Shown piece after piece: positions 44,851 through 56,920 of a DNA stretch of 64,000 nt. The stretch's first letter is position 1. The number at the start of each line of letters is the position of its first letter. Source of the stretch: Sweltsa coloradensis. Taxonomy: Eukaryota; Arthropoda; Insecta; Plecoptera; Chloroperlidae. The position numbers were made by a program, and so were the translations under genes. The notes beneath the pieces are model-generated. The model worked only from the letters and a program-made list of their open reading frames with translations. It searched no databases and was not told the DNA's origin. Location of the stretch: assembly GCA_024449915.1 (NCBI GenBank), contig JAMZAV010003110.1:1-64000 (forward strand), read 5' to 3'.

Positions 44851-47332
44851 TTTTAAATTTTATCAGTTACAACTTACATGGCTACTGCCATCTTTATATT
44901 TTCAGTGAATACTCATTATCTGTAAACCCGGCAGAGTAATCATTTCTCTTCAATTATATTGGTTCGTGACAGTATAACAAGTGAACTAAAATTATAATTT
45001 CACAACCTTATCGTAATTGTAACCGTCGCATTTCAGTGATTAATTATATTTATATTTGTAAGCCCTACTTCCGAAACTGATATTTTTATTAATTTGTCAA
45101 GCCTTGGTTTGCTAACTACTACTTTGTTTTATATTTCCATTCTTACAAAGTTGGCGCCTACGAACGTACAGTGTTAACAACATAACATAAGTTTCTGAGG
45201 TTAATACAACAAAACTTATTTTACTAACAGGTGACTTGTACAACAGGTTTGTTTTGACCGTGACATTTATTTTCCCAACAAGTTGTCTGCGATTCGATTA
45301 TTCAGTCCATATCACAAAAACAACATTAACGTTATAAAGGACAACTCACTCATTACAACATTCATTGTTTTAATTACAGGATTTACAGGTAGTATGTTCT
45401 AAATGTTTCACATTTTAAATTGTTACAAGCATAAAATTAAAAAATATAAAAAAATAATGTAATACTAATTAATATATTATACAATTAAACTCAAGTAGGG
45501 TATCTGTGATGCAAAAGTTAGCCACTACGTATAGGCTAACGTAAACAAAATAAATAAAAAAGTTTTTTAACTCTGCTACAGAGTTCACAGATTTTTCATA
45601 GGAGCATGCATAATACATAGGGTCTCTGTAAATATTTCTTATTTTTTAGATCATGAAATGACTTTGTTTTCCCCTGCAAATTCCCAATGAATAATGATTA
45701 ATCACCAAATTATTTTGTTCACAAAGCCTACATACAATACAGTAAATACACTGTTTATCGCATTTGGGTTCCTTTAAATACTTACATAACAAACGTCCTA
45801 AGATTCGTACTTTAAATATAAAAATAATATAAGACTTCTTTATACTAACTAAACAAGATTAAACTAACTTTAAAGCAATAACAGAATCCACAACCCTGAA
45901 TAGAGGGTAATGGAGAGAAACTAACAAAAATATAGTGCATACATTGCACATTATAATGCATTGATCTGTAAATTAGGCCTTTGAATACATAGCCAATTCA
46001 ATGTAAACAAACTACTTACTAAGTTCAAACAAGCCACATGACGGGAAGGGTGTAGATTCCTCGTACAAGAATAACATGTTCAAAAATACTAGTCCATAGA
46101 ACGAACATAAAATGTAACTACCTACGTAGCAAGTAAGGCTGTGCAAACGTAACAAGATTCAAACATAATTTAGGAACTTCACAGTGCTTAAATTTTATAT
46201 AAAAAAAGAACACCTCCGTTAAAATTTAAATTAGTAATAATTTCATATTTAAATTATACAACAAAATTTAAAGAACTTGAAATTAATTAGCTGGTGACAG
46301 TACGGGACTTTAATTTAAAGCAAAATAGGGTGGCACAGACACCGCTGATGAACAACCAATATGGCCAACCAGGTATCGGTATTTTAAATAATAATAATAG
46401 CCACCAAGTGGTTCGGCACAATCTATCAATGGTGGTGCCAGAATAAAGAAGGCTATTCATTATTCAATCAAAACGACTTTATGGAATTTATTATTATGTC
46501 TGTGATTTGTCAGTACCTAGGATGGCTACAAAGCCACCGTTCATACAAATCAAACGCACAAATTGAGATTTAGGTCTGTGTTAAATGGGAATCGAACCCG
46601 GGACCTTCTACATTGGAATCGGGGACTCGCCTTAACTACAGTAGTGGGAAATTGGAAGACCCTTAGATATTATCAAATCACTTCTAAATATTTAATAAAT
46701 TAGGCCTTCAATCCAGAAATTAAAATTACTAATTAAAAAAAAATGGCTAAGGTGGATTTTTAAATATCTGAATTGTATTAAATATTTACAATTCCACCTA
46801 CGGGGTACCGAATAACCAATTTGAGATTATCAATCCTATATGGTAAAATTTCAAGACTGTCAGGTTGTTGATACTAGTAGGCTACGTCGAGTGAGTGTTG
46901 AGTGGAAATCTTTGCTAGAAACATGAAGACTTGCACAGCCTTACCCTCTCTACATTGTAGCTGTGTCATTAATTAGACTTCAGATGTGGTTAACATATGA
47001 TTAAAGTGATTTAATATTTTAGCTTAACAACTTCTCACTTATTCATAATTAACTTCAAATTAGTTAAAATATAGACCTTTTACGCAAATGAAATGGCATG
47101 GTTTATTAATTCCAGCATTTTTAGTTTTGGATGGCACAACTGTAAAACTGAGAAATGAATGAGTAATAATACAATACTACCCAGTAGGCCTACCAACATA
47201 CTGCTCATTCAATGCATTAATTTTGGCAGCGTACGAAGTATCAATTTTTAGTATTGAATAACATTTTTATTGACCATGGTAGAGTAGGCCTAGCTTCAGT
47301 ATTCTAGGCTCCATACTCCATTCTAGTATATA
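44851..47332. other. AT-rich intergenic sequence
   Basis: Only a SINE piece (46495-46650) and a short SINE-tail-like CCACCTACGGGGTACCGA (near 46795) could be placed. Confidence 0.4.
46495..46650 (-). mobile_element. SINE, family B, 5' part
   Basis: On the minus strand, B-box GGTTCGATTCCC is followed about 60 bases later by GGTGGCTTTGTAGCC. Confidence 0.5.
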
Positions 47333-47503
47333 CAGTCGAGCCCACTTATAGAGAACTCTCTTTTAACAAAGTTCTGGATTTAACAAAGTTATTTTAAAGC
47401 TTGTTAATTGAAAATACCTGTAAAGTGACTCTGTTTTAACAAAGTTCTTTTTTAACACAGTAAAAGTCAGTTTTTCTCAAGTTCGTTATAAGTGGGCTCG
47501 ACT
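47333..47503. mobile_element. 171-bp pogo/Tigger-like MITE
   Basis: CAGTCGAGCCCACTTATA at the left pairs with TTATAAGTGGGCTCGACT at the right. The inside has AACAAAGTT repeats. The termini resemble the CAGTCGA ends of pogo-group elements. The right TA target is not clean. Confidence 0.6.
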
Positions 47504-48196
47504 ACTTGCATTTGGCGTAGTAATCTATGTTCCACAATATTTGGCTAGGAAAGATACTTAGGGTTGGAATAACTGTACATACAGTTTATGCCCTAGAAAA
47601 GGGGAATGTTTAGAACAATACTGAGAAGCAAATACAACATGAAAATATGAGAATCAAAAGCTCTCAATCTAAACTCGTGAAAATGTTAATTTGTTATTAA
47701 GCACAACAATATGATTGACTTTTTTTAATTGATTGGTCAATAGAATAATAGTCCACCTTTCAATTGAGTAGGTCTACTGGTACCTTCTCTCCCTGAGCAA
47801 AGAATAAATGGGCAGAGGCATGATACAGTGAGGGTTAATGACAAACCAGTGGCACTACACGCAGCCACTCACAACCTAAGCTTTAATTACTGTTTCAATG
47901 CCAGCATTATAAAAGCCTTACTACCTAACTGCAGTGAAGGAGAGCTCAGAAAATGGGTATTGAACCATCAAATGGTCACCAGCTCCCGTGAGCCTCCCAA
48001 CCTCAACCTACGCTAACCTTAGAGTCCAGAGAGGAAACAGAGAACTACCTTACCTTCCCTTGTTCCCCTCTCCACCGCCAACAGCACCTCTTCTACATTT
48101 GTAAAATAGTAGCCATTTATTTAGTCAGTAACTGTCTCAACTCCGACGAGTGAACAAGGCTGTTCAAACCAAAACGTTTTGTTGTAATGTTATTTG

Positions 48197-49656
48197 TAGG
48201 GGTGTGCGAATATTCGAAATTTTCGAAGTATTCGCAAATAATTTGCTATTCGTATTCTATTCAAAACTCGAATAGTAAGTATTCGAATTTAAAAAAAAAA
48301 AAAAAAAATCTTTTTAATTTTATGAAACGTAAGCGTTTTGAGGGGCAAACGCCCATGTTAGATCCTGACAAGGGCTCTCGTTCTCACAGATGATGAAGAA
48401 GAAGCAGGCCTTGGGCCCGAAACTGACATATATTCACTTCCAAGTCTACGGCGAAGAAAAGTGCTATTTGGGAATTGTACATTCCACAAACGCAATATAG
48501 ACCTACCCTTACCTAAATTGTAAGTTACGTAGGCCTTTAAATATCCATTCCCCCCCCCCCACTTTTAAGCCTTGTCCTAGGCAGGCCCTAGCTAGGTCCT
48601 TGCTTACTGGACCAAGCCCTAAGTCCATATGGTAGGCCTAGGCCAACCGTTCTTAGACCTAGGCAGGCCATTCTTAGCAATAGCTAGGCCTACCTTTCTT
48701 AATTAAGCTTATTAGCTAGGCCCTACTAGACTAAGGGTAATGGTAAATTGGCCTAATCCACTGAATTAGGGCCTAGGCCACCTAGACCATAAATTAAAGT
48801 TAAAATTACTAAATATTGATTTTTTGTGTACAGCATGTTAACCCATCCGCACCAGCGCCCCAAAACGCTAGCGCGCCCACGGAAACCGCGCACTTTTGCC
48901 CTCTGCACATCAAAGTTGCAGCGTAGTACAGTAAGAACGTAATCAACATCATTACTGTCACTATCACTTATTATTTCTGTAGCATTATTTCTAGGCCTAA
49001 GCCTGTTCACAACTAACAATACACGAATTTGTAGGGCTACGAGTAAGACACTCGTAATCAAGCCCAGTCCTAACCTCAATTATAACTCCCACGCACACCA
49101 ACGCACATTTCTTCTTCGCTGTCACTTTCACTTAGGCCTACTATATCTGCACCGGTTCTACGCATACAATTAAAATCACAACCTTCACCATCACTATCAC
49201 TGAAATCTGATCGAAGAACATCCAAAAATTTACTGATTTAGTATTGTTTGTGCCGAGAACGACGCTTTGATTGATCCGAATCTGCCATTATTGACAGTAG
49301 ACAGGCGGGTAAGTTTCACGTCGATAACAATGTCGATTGTAGCTTCACGTTTTTGCCGTAAGAGTACCAAAGAACACCACTAGATGTCACTACATGCTTG
49401 ACGCGGGAAATGCAACAAAAAGTACAACAATTGGCCGATAGGAGCTGATACTACTGCAGTTTGAATGGCAGCGCGCGTAAATGCGGACCAGTCCGCTTAT
49501 GGCTTTCGTGGCCAGGCTATGATTCGCGGACTAGTCCGCTTACGGGTGCAGATGGGTTAATCTGCATTGTTTTGGCAATTATTCGATATTCGACTTTTTT
49601 CTATGTACTATTCGATATTCGTATTCAAAGTGAAAATCACTATTCGCACACCCCTA
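48197..49656. mobile_element. 1.46-kb non-autonomous hAT element with nested piggyBac-like element
   Basis: A perfect 8-bp duplication GTTATTTG lies at 48189-48196 and 49657-49664. The TIR TAGGGGTGTGCGAATA is followed by ATTCGAA-rich sub-terminal repeats. Its interior includes a CCTAGGC-rich stretch (48540-48740) and a TTAA-flanked element at 48842-49556. Confidence 0.85.
48842..49556 (-). mobile_element. 715-bp piggyBac-like element nested in the hAT element
   Basis: TTAA at both sides (48838-48841 and 49557-49560). The ends are CCCATCCGCACC and CCCATCTGCACC read inward, so they begin with the CCC expected for piggyBac. On the minus strand from about 49290 there is an acidic Ser/Asp-rich start (MADSDQSKRRSRHK, later SESDSEEE and SDSDSND) that resembles the N-terminus of piggyBac transposases. 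Stops interrupt it and the catalytic domain is missing. Confidence 0.75.
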
Positions 49657-50289
49657 GTTATTTGTGTATATATTATGTGCTTTCAACTCCAAACACACAG
49701 CCGCCAAACTCTTTCAAGGTAAGCTGTTACCCCTAGCCTCTATCAATCTTTCCCCACCCAATACTAGACCAGCCTTCAGGCACTATCAACCCAAGCAACT
49801 CCAAGGGACTGAAATATTACTTTGTTGAAAAGATTTCGTTACAGGCTTACTGGTAATGATCACTGATCAGGTTTTATCATGTAAGTGTAAGCTGATTGAG
49901 CAACCACAAGAACAGTGTGTTACATTGGTTTGGCAATTTAAATTTTGTTACGACATTTGTTGATGCCAATGACTTTTGAATGGATCTGATTTACCGATAT
50001 GGGCCAACTGTGAGGAAATATTGGAAGGTCCTATTCTATCAAATCAATCAATAGGTTATAATCGACAATCATTTGCACATAAGGATTGTGATAAATAAAT
50101 TGTGTAAAAAAAAAGGCGTAAAAAATCATACTATTTATGTTTCCTTTTCCATAACAAATTTCAGGACAAAAGGCAAAAAAAAAGAATTAACATTGTTACA
50201 AAAAAATTCAAGTTTTTGGCCAGATATTTTATATCGAAAATACTTAACCGTCAATACTTTTGTCTAACTGCGACGTATCGCCTCTAGTT

Positions 50290-50517
50290 TCACGCTCGCG
50301 GTCTCCCCCCGGAGCCCTTTATGTCAAATAATTTCCTCACGAAGTAGACCTGCAATATCGTGACGGACGCGATGACTAGTATCTGGACCACCGACCAGCT
50401 CTGTACGTAGCTGTTGTTGTCGATGAGGAGGTTATAGTCCCGAGTCTCGCGGCCGCGACTGTGGTGTTGGTACTGGAGCATCTCGTTGATGTTGCGCTCG
50501 ACCGTTCGTATCGAGCT
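50290..50517 (-). CDS. p24/TMED family cargo receptor, terminal exon (coiled coil, TM, cytosolic tail)
   Basis: The exon starts after the acceptor CAG at 50520-50518 in phase 0, matching the phase of the GOLD exon donor, and ends at a TGA at 50292-50290. Its 75 residues begin with the amphipathic helix SSIRTVERNINEMLQYQ, then the family signature RGRETRDYNL, then one membrane span (WSVVQILVIASVTILQVYFV) and the tail RKLFDIKGSGGRPRA. The tail has a hydrophobic pair (LF) in the place of the usual FF COPII signal. It has no terminal KKXX motif, which is seen in some TMED subfamilies. An ATG-initiated frame can be read further upstream, but that part is intron. Confidence 0.9.
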   Translation of the reverse strand, partial: SSIRTVERNINEMLQYQHHSRGRETRDYNLLIDNNSYVQSWSVVQILVIASVTILQVYFVRKLFDIKGSGGRPRA

Positions 50518-50908
50518 CTGAAACAACAATTTTCTATTTACTTTCTGTCTTATTCTATTTAGTTTGGCAAAAAAACAAACAAAAAAAAAACAAAGGAGGA
50601 TAAACAAAACTAGGTTGGTAGGCCTACATAAATGCACACAACAATAAAAATTGAATTGTATACCTAGTTAGGTATACGGTTGTTTTTGTTGGCGCCATGA
50701 AGGTGCTGTGCTAACATGTGCTGCATGGTGGAAACGAGTATCTAGCAGCACTTCCGTGACGTCACAGCCAAGATGGCAGCGCCCACAAATCTCTACTAAA
50801 ACTACCGTATTAGTAAACTTTGAAATAACATTAGACCCTACCTACCTACCGTCACAACATTACAACAATATAAAACCAGACAACAATTTTCTTCTAGAGC
50901 TATAACTA

Positions 50909-51068
50909 GGTTTGTTCGTTCGTGGACCTAGTGTTTACACTCAAAAAGTCAGTGTTTACACTTTACACTGGCTTCTAGGTTAGTGTTATGAGTGCCAGTT
51001 TTAACACTGAAGCGAACGAACGGACCAAAATGGCTCTTTTCACAAAAGTGTGTACGAACGAACAAACC
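50909..51068. mobile_element. 160-bp MITE, TA target (Tc1/mariner-like size)
   Basis: Terminal inverted repeats read GGTTTGTTCGTTCGT from each end. TA flanks both sides (50907-50908 and 51069-51070). There is no coding capacity. It lies in the large TMED intron, about 390 bases upstream of the last exon. Confidence 0.65.
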
Positions 51069-51557
51069 TACTATATAGGGCCTTGTTTAACATTTACACA
51101 ATTTTAAATTTTAATTCAATTCTTTACTTAGTATTATTTTATTATATTTTGCTATTAAAGATCCAAATCCGATAAATATCTGATCATCTCTATTGTCTAG
51201 GCGGGATTAAGACCAGCTACCTTAGGTCTTTTCTTTCATCCAACCTACCTAGTCTTACTGTTACTATACTATATAGGGTATTATATATTTTTTTTTTTAC
51301 AGAGTTGTTTCTTAAAACAATTATTATCACAATTTACAAGAAAAATATTTGAAGATACTATTAAATTTACATTACCGGTATTGTAGTCCATACATATACA
51401 TTTTACACAAATATACTCTCATTCATACCATTATTAAGTGAGTTGTCTACAGAAGTTAGAATCAAGCAATAGCATATTGTGAGTTTAAAGTTAAACATAT
51501 TGTTAATTTTGTTATTGTCAGTATACCTATGACATTTTGTGAAATATAATTCCTGAT

Positions 51558-52726
51558 TTTTTTTTTTTTTTTTTTCTTGTGCAAAGTTGGCCTCTTCAGC
51601 CATTCTTCTGTCTTGCTATCCAATATAAGACTGCCTCCTTTTCTATCCTGCTCAGGTCATCGGGCAGGGAGTCAATGTCATTCTTGAGGGCGGCGCATCT
51701 GAAGAGATGCGCTCTGTCTTGATCTTCTAAATTACAAAGTTTGCAGGTGGCCGGTTCGTTGGTAATGTTGAAGCGGTGCAGGTGGTGCTGCAAGACGTCG
51801 TGACCGGTTACAAGCCGGAAATGGGCGGTGGCCGTCTTCCTCGACCAGTCTTTGTCTGGCCCTTTTTTGATCTCGGTCCACCAGTTCTTTAGTCGTGAAG
51901 TCTCTTCTGTGGTGTTTCTGAAGATCCTTTTTGTGGTTGACTTGATCTTAGTTTTGACATTTTGGTAGGAGAGAGGCGCTGCTGGTGGTTGCGGTGCTTT
52001 TGTGGCACTTTTGGCCAAGAAGTCTGCCTTTTCATTCCCCATGATCTTGCAGTGGCTGGGGATCCATTGAGTCTCTAATAGTTTGTTTTGCTGTCGGATG
52101 CCGACAAGGGAGTTTTTGAAAAGCAGCGATTTAGGATGGAGGTTCGCTGCTTGAGAGACAATTGGATGGCTGAGACGCTGTCGCTTAGGATCACAAATTA
52201 TGTCTTGTTGAGGGGAAGGCGGGGGTCTCGGCGATTTTTTCGGCCGCCCTGGCAATGGCTACGACCTCAGCGTCGAAGTATGTTTCGCCAGCTCCCATTG
52301 GAGTGGCTTCTTCAAAGAAGATGCAGTGGATGCCGTAACCTGTTCTATTTGTAGCCGAGTCATAGGAGCCGTCTGTGAAGATGTGCACCCACTCTTGAAG
52401 AGGAAAGTGCTTCTTCAGGTGCTTCTCAGCAAGCTCTTTCAGTTCTTTATGGTCATGGTCATCTTTCTTCTCGATGCCGTCAATTTTGGTCCCCGGGGCA
52501 AGCTGATTGGACTTGTCCGGCAGAAGCTCTGGGAGTGGTACGTCAAGTGGTGCACGTGGTGCTTCTAGGAGGATAGGACAGTTTTTACTCTTCAGTTGGT
52601 GGACTGTTTCAGCAAAGTTAGTGTGCGCCTTGACTTTTGAGGTTGGGTAGTTGAGCCATTTGTCGGGGTTTAGGCGCGCCAGTTTTTCGTGCAGTTGGAC
52701 AGCGCGCTGCTCTCTTCTTCCTGATG
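51558..52726 (-). mobile_element. 5'-truncated non-LTR retrotransposon with RNase H, poly(A) and target duplication
   Basis: Read on the minus strand, the copy ends in a ~17-base A run just past its last stop. It is bounded by a 9-bp duplication ATTCCTGAT at 51549-51557 and 52727-52735. The coding remnant, in two frames, is the C-terminal RNase H of an ORF2. FTDGSYDS and an acidic residue in FDAEVVAIA lie at 52191-52388. The frame 51596-52255 carries WIPSHCKIMGNEKADFLAK and a Cys/His-rich end (CKLCNLEDQDRAHLFRC). RNase H at this place is typical of the I/R1/Jockey-group elements. It sits in the TMED intron. Confidence 0.85.
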
Positions 52727-53378
52727 ATTCCTGATAACATTGAGTAGGGCCTACCAGTACATCAAATTCACAAGAATAAAAACAGCAAGGAAACTCTCAC
52801 AACTCCTAACGAGGCTACAGCTTTCCTACCTAGTAGGCCTACATTACACATAGATTGGTGAGGAAAGAGAATTGCGTTCAAAACTCACTGCCGTGTTGTT
52901 AGGTGGGTTAAAAATTACAATAGGAAGAATCTAATCGAACCTTCACAGCATTTTAGTTTTTGATAAAGTTGGTAACAGTTAACAATGCCACTGCCGAGGG
53001 ATCGCAGCACTGTCGTCTTCCAGCTACCTTTGCACTGTGACCACTGGTTAGGAAATAACTTCACATGACACTGACAGTTCTCTAAAAAGTAAAAACTATT
53101 GATATTCAGCATTAAAACTGCTTCAGAGAATGGAAACCAAAAGACTTAGATGAACTGGAAGATTAAAAGTCGTGTAAGAATTGCGACATATTACGGAAAT
53201 AAACGATTACCAAACACTAGCGTCGATGTTGGCAGCAAATGTGCTGGAAAGTTTAAATTATCAATAGGCCTACCAACAATAGAACAAAAATCAACTTTTC
53301 AAACTGACTTATTAGTCACTCCTTTTGATTTACTATGTTCACTCCCTGATGGTAGAAAATTATTTAGGCTATATGCCA

Positions 53379-55372
53379 TAACTGTACAGCCCTGGACGGC
53401 CATGTTGGTCCCTATTTTTCAATTTTTGAAACCTAAAAGTTACATATTTTTCAAATTTACATAATCAATAATTTTCAAGTTCTACATAATTTTTGCATAA
53501 TTTACATGTCTATGTAAATTAAGCTTGTCCTAATAGGAAAGCTAGTGGTTATGGCTAAGGTCATATGGGAATAGCCTAGGCTTGTGCGATAAGTCTAAAA
53601 GTGGCTAATGGTCAGCAATGTTATTTGCTGTACCAACGGGGTGAATTTTGTGCGTCTAAATCTGTGCAAAACGAGGTAGGCTTCAATCGGTATGCGGGCT
53701 AGCAGCCTGGATCGGCCGAGTGAAATAGTTGGTTTCACCAGTAGTCGACCAATCAGCGAGCGGAACGGGGTGGATGTGGCCAGTGACAATGGTCTACGTC
53801 ATCACCTAGGCCAGCAGAGCAGGGCGTTTTTGAGACGGAGAAGCACAGAGTGCATCGTCCACTGAGATTCAAGCCTTCAGACGACAAGTCGTTTCCAAAG
53901 AATCTTTCCGAGTGCGGCCTATCAAGCAGGCGAAGCAGGCATTTTAGGGCAATGGAACCACACGCCTCTCCACGTATAAGAGAGCGTTTCAAGTGTTAGT
54001 TTTGCAGTTTTGATTTAGTTTCAACACATTTAACACCATTTCGGTAAATCGGGAGTGTTTTAAGCCGCCCACCAGTATGTGGTAGCTATCATACGACCGA
54101 CGCCACCGGGCAGTCGACGACACAGCTAGACAATGGACATTCTATTTAAAAGTTCACAGTTTTTCATTAGTCCGGGAGTGGCAATCTTTGTGCAACTAAA
54201 TGAATATCCCTGAGTTGAGGGCTTTTTAAACACGTCGAACTATAATTTTACCCCACGTGGTCCAGTCGTGGCTAGGCATCTAATCAACCAAATCATCATT
54301 TAATTAGTACCAATTTCAACGTGAATATATCTTGCCTACCCTGTCTACATACTGAGTAAGTACATTTCTACATTTACACTTCGAGGTCCCACCCAGGAAA
54401 CGCCAAGATGGGAAGCAGGTCAATCCGCCACTGCGGAATTCGCCCTGAGGGTCCGAGGCGCCTACAGCGCGCATAAACCACATCGAACGTGCCAAGTAGA
54501 GGGCTACGTCCCACTCCACTTCACTACAGTATCGTACTCAAGATAACGTTGACTACTACTTTGGTTGATCTAGAGTAAGACTTATTGTATCAATTTATGT
54601 AATGTTCACGGTAATTTAATATTCAAATCTTTGCTTTGGATCCAAGCTTTCACACTAATTACATCTTTTCATTCATTTGTTTGCATAACTTAGAATCATT
54701 AAAACAACCTTTTGATATCCGAATTAATCACTTTAAATTCATTAGGGGCATGCTAACGACCTTCAATCCCAAGTCATTTCACAACCTCAACATTTCAATT
54801 AATGCACGGCCTTCAGCTCGTCACATATTGCTGACGCATAAGCTTTTTGTTTAGTCATAGTAGTAATTTTTAAGAACGTGTGGACCACCCAGCTGTTCCG
54901 AGGACGTGGGACTCCAGCGGCGAGGCTCACCACTAGCGCACTGGGTAAGGTTGGGTACATTCCAAAAGGGGGAATCGTGCTCACAGGTCACCAGTTCACT
55001 GTCATCACCACTTATGTCTACCATGTTTTGCTAGGTTACTGCCTTTATTTGTGTTTTCCCGACGTATGAGAGGGCCTCCCCCTGAGTTAGTTAGGAGTGC
55101 TTATCTTAGGTTAATTTGCATAGTCGTAGTCGTGGAGCAACATAGGCCTAACCCCGAGAGGGCCTATGCTTGCATAATTACCAAAAAATCCGGTCGATAC
55201 TTTCGAAGGTTAGGATACAGGTACGGTCTGTTCCGAACTATAGGTACATAAATCACTAATCGAGTGAAATTGCGAGTGTTAGGGCTACAGTAGGGTTTCA
55301 GTAGAACCTGTACTTAGGACTTTTCGTTCCGGTAGCTTAGAACTCGGGGGTTATTTTTAGTGTTTCGTTTCA
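53379..55372 (+). repeat. 5' LTR of the large Gypsy element
   Basis: Matches 60358-62345 over its whole length, with scattered single-base differences. Open frames inside it are accidental. Confidence 0.92.
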
Positions 55373-55430
55373 GTGACGGCCAACGTGGGGCTATTACGTT
55401 TCAGTGGCGCGACAACGTGGGACACGAAGT
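55373..55430 (+). promoter_or_regulatory. Duplicated primer-binding-site-like sequence
   Basis: Directly after the 5' LTR come TGACGGCCAACGTGGGGC (from 55374) and, about 30 bases on, TGGCGCGACAACGTGGGA. Each follows a TTTCAG. Both resemble a Gypsy primer-binding site of the TGGCGC-CAACGTGGG type. One of them probably arose as a local duplication. Confidence 0.45.
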
Positions 55431-55852
55431 AATCATCACGGTCAACTCGAGATTAGTAGTTTTGTGTTGGGGAAGTGTTGTAGGACAACGAGGTCAATCG
55501 TCACGGATTGGTAGCCACGGGGCTTGCCAAGTGCAGCACGCAGGTGCAAAGTAGGAACCTTGTCAACCGGACAAGATGGGGGAAAGGGAACCAAAAGAAG
55601 CGCAGCAGTGCCTAAGGCAATCGTGGAGCCAGGCGTGGAGTATGTGCGAGTAACGGACGAGGGGGTACACGAAGTGATTCGGGAATGTTCGTTCACGGCC
55701 AGCATCGAGTCGGGAAACGAGACCCAAGGCGAGGCGACCACCCTAGGCAGCAGTAGCCTAGATAGGGAAATTACTCCGTCCATCTCATCGAAGATAATGC
55801 CTATGTAAGCAAACAAGAACTGGTAGAAGCGTTAAATAAACATGGGGAGCTA

Positions 55853-56773
55853 GTGGAAGAGAGAGTCACAGCGGTAGTCGAACGCATGTTCTTCAGGGTC
55901 ATGGACAGGTGGGATGCGAGATACGAGCAAGCCGAAAAAGCATGGGAAGAGACTCGAATCCGAGACCTCGAGGCAGCGCGAGCTGAGAATCAGCTGAGAC
56001 GCGAAGAGGAACTGGCTTGGAGAGTACGGATAGTGAAGGCCAGTGAAGAGAGTAGGGGGCAGATAGAGGAAAAGATTGCCGCCCAAGCGGGTATAGCCAG
56101 GGACAACTTGCTTACACAGACTGCGGTAATAAATAAGAAGCTAGGTCAGGTGACGCAGTCCGTCAAGGAGCTGAGTAAACAACAGCAAGGCAATTTGAAT
56201 CAGCTGGAGAGTAACCTCAGGACTGAGATCAGTGCGACTACTGCTAGGATAGATAGCGAGCTAGAGAAGATAGAGCATTTAGCCCAGCAAAGAGAGAAGC
56301 AGTTATCGGAGGTGGAGACGAGCGTCCGCGACAACGCCACCGATACTAGGGACAAGGTCACTCGGCTGAGCGTCAATGTAGCGAGCCTGACAGAGCAGCT
56401 GGCAACCATGTGCAGCCAGGCCGCAGAGAGCAAGAGAGAGTGGAGCGCGAGAGAGCGCGGAGGGCCGATGAGTAGGCCATACACACTGAGCACTACCACG
56501 AGCGCCGACTTGTGCAAGGAACTTGAGTCGCGCGTCGCGTCGCTACGTGCCGAGCTGTCGGGAGTGCCCAGGCAAGAGGAGCGCCATGGAGCGACGCCAG
56601 GGACGGAAGGACGTGAAGACGAGTGTGCGTCGGCGGACCATGAGCACAGTGTAGGCGAGTGTCTGGCGCGAGTGAAGCTGAAGTGTGCAGCTCCTAGACA
56701 TGAAGTCGCGTCTAAGAAGCGCATGAAAAAGTCAGGGGGCAGGAGCCGCCAGGTACAACTACCCACCTGTTAG
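55853..56773 (+). pseudogene. Gag-like coiled-coil protein of the large Gypsy element
   Basis: This 306-codon frame is dominated by charged heptad-like sequence from about residue 20 to 215 (runs of E, K, R, Q and A) and ends in a basic tail (KKRMKKSGGR). No CCHC zinc knuckle is visible. The position just inside the 5' LTR fits gag, as does the coiled-coil character seen in several Gypsy Gag proteins. Plausible same-protein sequence continues upstream in another frame (55524-55800), so the true start was probably there and a frameshift separates them. It ends at a stop before the protease and RT region, which is absent. Confidence 0.6.
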
Positions 56774-56920
56774 CCGAGGAGTGCTAGGGGGCAGAACCCG
56801 GGTCTGTGGTTAAGAACGCCAGGGAGCTCACCAAGATCGCGGAGTAGTCATTGTATAGTTGTATTTGTGTTTATTTGTGTGTCCGATCCCCGAGACCTTT
56901 TGTAGATTGTAGAAGTTGTT

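Noticed and set aside
53150..53464. 104-codon plus frame at the left edge of the large Gypsy element
   Set aside because: It crosses the LTR boundary and shows no domain. The upstream part is intron DNA of the TMED gene.
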